From: Hyphomicrobiales bacterium
Lineage (GTDB): Bacteria; Pseudomonadota; Alphaproteobacteria; Rhizobiales; Xanthobacteraceae
DNA: 64,000 nt
Reading direction: 5' to 3'
Assembly (NCBI GenBank): GCA_021732215.1
Contig: JAKFVL010000023.1
Coordinates: forward strand, 186,001-250,000
The translations under genes were made by a program, and so were the position numbers. Positions 62,876 through 64,000 of the stretch are shown one piece after another. The notes below the pieces were generated by a model. The model was not told where the DNA came from and ran no database searches. It worked only from the letters and a program-made list of their open reading frames with translations. Each line of letters starts with the position of its first letter. Position 1 is the first letter of the stretch.

Positions 62876-62972
62876 GGCGTGTTCCAAAGGCTGCGGTGTC
62901 TCTGGAATAACGCGGAATGGTGGCTGTGGGTTGAACGCGATCGCGTGAATTCGAGGCTTATTGGACGGGTGG

Positions 62973-63620
62973 TTAACCGCGCCGCGCGGCCTTAACCATC
63001 TCCATCAGCATCGCTTCGCCCGCATCGACCAGTTCTTCGAGCGTGATGCCGCGCGCGCCCATCGAACGATACGTGGTTTCTCGCGGCACCAGCGGCACAT
63101 GAACGAAGGCCGATACGCGCGGGCCGTCGGGCTGTCGCGCCGCTTCGATGCCGCGCCAGCTCAGGTAGTTGCAGAGATAGCTGCCGGCGTTGCGTGACAG
63201 CCGCGCATCGATGCCCGTCATGCACGCGCGCCGCAACAGCATGCGCGTATGCGGCCCGAAGGTGAGGGCGTCACGGGCCTTCGCGATCACGTTGCTGTCC
63301 TCGTAGCTGCCGTCCGCTGCCGGCCAGCGCGTCGAGATGACGTTGCGTGCGCGCGTCTCGATCCGGACGTGTCTGGTGCGCCCGGCAAGGCCGAACATCA
63401 GCAGCGCATCGGGGCGCTTGCTCACAAGCAACTCAGAGAGCTGACCATCGACGGCGCTGTAGGTCACAGGGAAAATATGGCCTGACAGCTCGACATCCAC
63501 GAACGCCGGCCGCCGCAGCTTCACCAGCCGTTCCACCAGCGGCTGCGTCGGATTCCACGGCGCGCCGGGGAACGGGCCGAAGCCAGTGATGAGGATGCGG
63601 AGCTTGTTCATGGCAGCCAC
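62973..63620 (-). CDS. pyroglutamyl-peptidase I family (C15) protein
   Basis: A 215-residue cysteine peptidase that removes N-terminal pyroglutamate. The triad is visible: Glu88 (RIETRAR), Cys150 (AGSYLCN) and His174 (FVHVP), and the N-terminal ITGFGPFPGAPWNPT motif is typical. GTG 63620 is chosen because GGAG lies seven bases upstream; ATG 63611 lacks a site. The ribosome-binding GGAG belongs to the palindromic repeat just upstream. Confidence 0.88.
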   Translation of the reverse strand: MAAMNKLRILITGFGPFPGAPWNPTQPLVERLVKLRRPAFVDVELSGHIFPVTYSAVDGQLSELLVSKRPDALLMFGLAGRTRHVRIETRARNVISTRWPAADGSYEDSNVIAKARDALTFGPHTRMLLRRACMTGIDARLSRNAGSYLCNYLSWRGIEAARQPDGPRVSAFVHVPLVPRETTYRSMGARGITLEELVDAGEAMLMEMVKAARRG

Positions 63621-63621
63621 A

Positions 63622-63742
63622 CCGGTTCTCCCTCTCCCCGTTTACGGGGAGAGGGTTGGGGTGAGGGGCAAACTCGCTTGCGGAAGTTGCCCCTCACCCG
63701 CGAGCTTTGCTCGCGACCTCTCCCCGCGAGCGGGGCGAGGTG
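63622..63742. repeat. CCTCTCCCC...GGGGAGAGG palindromic repeat
   Basis: Segments CCTCTCCCCGTTTACGGGGA and GCCCCTCACCCGCGAGC are closely related to 7797-7931. The repeat separates the C15 peptidase gene and meaB. Confidence 0.85.
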
Positions 63743-63759
63743 AAAGTCGATCCCCGCCG

Positions 63760-64000
63760 TCATTCGATCAGCTTTGCAATGGCGTCCGCGCCGACCGCAG
63801 GCGTCATGCGCCCGCCCGCCACGGCGGCTTCGGTCTGGCGTACCTTGGCGCGGATCGCGGAATCGGAGCGCAGCCGCGCCATCATGGTCTGTTCGAACAT
63901 CGACCACATCCATTTGACCTGCTGCTCGCGGCGGCGGGTTGCAAAATCGCCCGACGCGACCATGGCCTTGCGGTGGGCGGCGATCTTGTCCCAAAGCTGC
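63760..64000 (-). CDS. meaB: methylmalonyl-CoA mutase-associated GTPase, C-terminal end (partial)
   Basis: The last 79 residues of a MeaB/ArgK-type GTPase, which loads and protects adenosylcobalamin-dependent methylmalonyl-CoA mutase. The visible part (LWDKIAAHRKAMVASG, RRREQQVKWMW, MMARLRSDSAIR) forms the C-terminal dimerisation arm. The GTPase domain lies beyond the right edge. The gene reads toward the C15 peptidase across a repeat. Confidence 0.8.
   Translation of the reverse strand, partial: QLWDKIAAHRKAMVASGDFATRRREQQVKWMWSMFEQTMMARLRSDSAIRAKVRQTEAAVAGGRMTPAVGADAIAKLIE

Overview
The window is a high-GC chromosomal stretch from an alphaproteobacterium, almost certainly of the Bradyrhizobium / Rhodopseudomonas / Afipia group. 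The evidence is the codon bias (long spurious antisense ORFs opposite most genes), families that I know as largely restricted to Bradyrhizobiaceae (a TIGR03808/TIGR03809-type gene pair at 61205-62875), a probable hopanoid C-2 methylase, and many copies of palindromic intergenic repeats typical of this group. I see no rRNA, tRNA, phage, IS element or CRISPR array. All of this comes from reading the sequence; no database search was run.

Layout. 1-4493: end of an amidase gene, a peroxiredoxin-like gene, an acyl-CoA pair (crotonase plus class III CoA-transferase) and a small secreted protein, all on the minus strand. 4790-11891: plus-strand catabolic genes for sugar acids or hydroxy acids (DHDPS-like lyase, Ldh2 dehydrogenase, HpaI-like aldolase, UxaA-like dehydratase, DsbA/HCCA-isomerase-like protein, IlvD/Edd dehydratase). 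12067-24241: a sugar-acid regulon made of two SDR dehydrogenases, a xylonate-type dehydratase and a LacI regulator on the minus strand, then an ABC sugar importer, a DenD-like dehydrogenase, 2-keto-3-deoxygluconate kinase and KDPG aldolase on the plus strand. Together they read as uptake, oxidation, dehydration, phosphorylation and aldol cleavage to pyruvate and glyceraldehyde-3-phosphate. Near-palindromic sites with an AGCGCTACCA core flank the LacI gene.

24434-30135: a gamma-glutamyltransferase-family gene, a LinB/DhaA-like haloalkane dehalogenase beside an L-2-haloacid dehalogenase with a divergent LysR regulator, and a GarR/GlxR-like reductase. 30316-34425: ethanolamine ammonia-lyase genes eutB and eutC separated by a B12-binding-type radical SAM gene resembling hpnP, which has its own good match to an EcfG general-stress promoter. 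34614-47317: acyl-CoA metabolism (two thiolase-fold proteins, DUF35 partner, acyl-CoA ligase, TctC-type binding protein, composite CoA-transferase, crotonase), a CyaC-like membrane adenylate cyclase with cytochrome-b-like anchor and ferredoxin domain, a GMC oxidoreductase and an M20 amidohydrolase.

47506-60955 is the most interesting part. It first holds a SigF/NrsF-type sigma and anti-sigma pair with a near-perfect autoregulatory promoter, then a DUF2336 protein and a diguanylate cyclase. Next comes a six-gene plus-strand envelope locus: ECF sigma factor, membrane anti-sigma factor, exported subtilisin-like protease, OmpA-domain protein, exported TPR-caspase and an exported diheme c-type cytochrome fused to a DUF4384 domain. 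I read this as a candidate uncharacterised envelope proteolysis/redox stress system. The right end carries the TIGR03808/09-like pair, a pyroglutamyl-peptidase-family gene and the 3' end of meaB.
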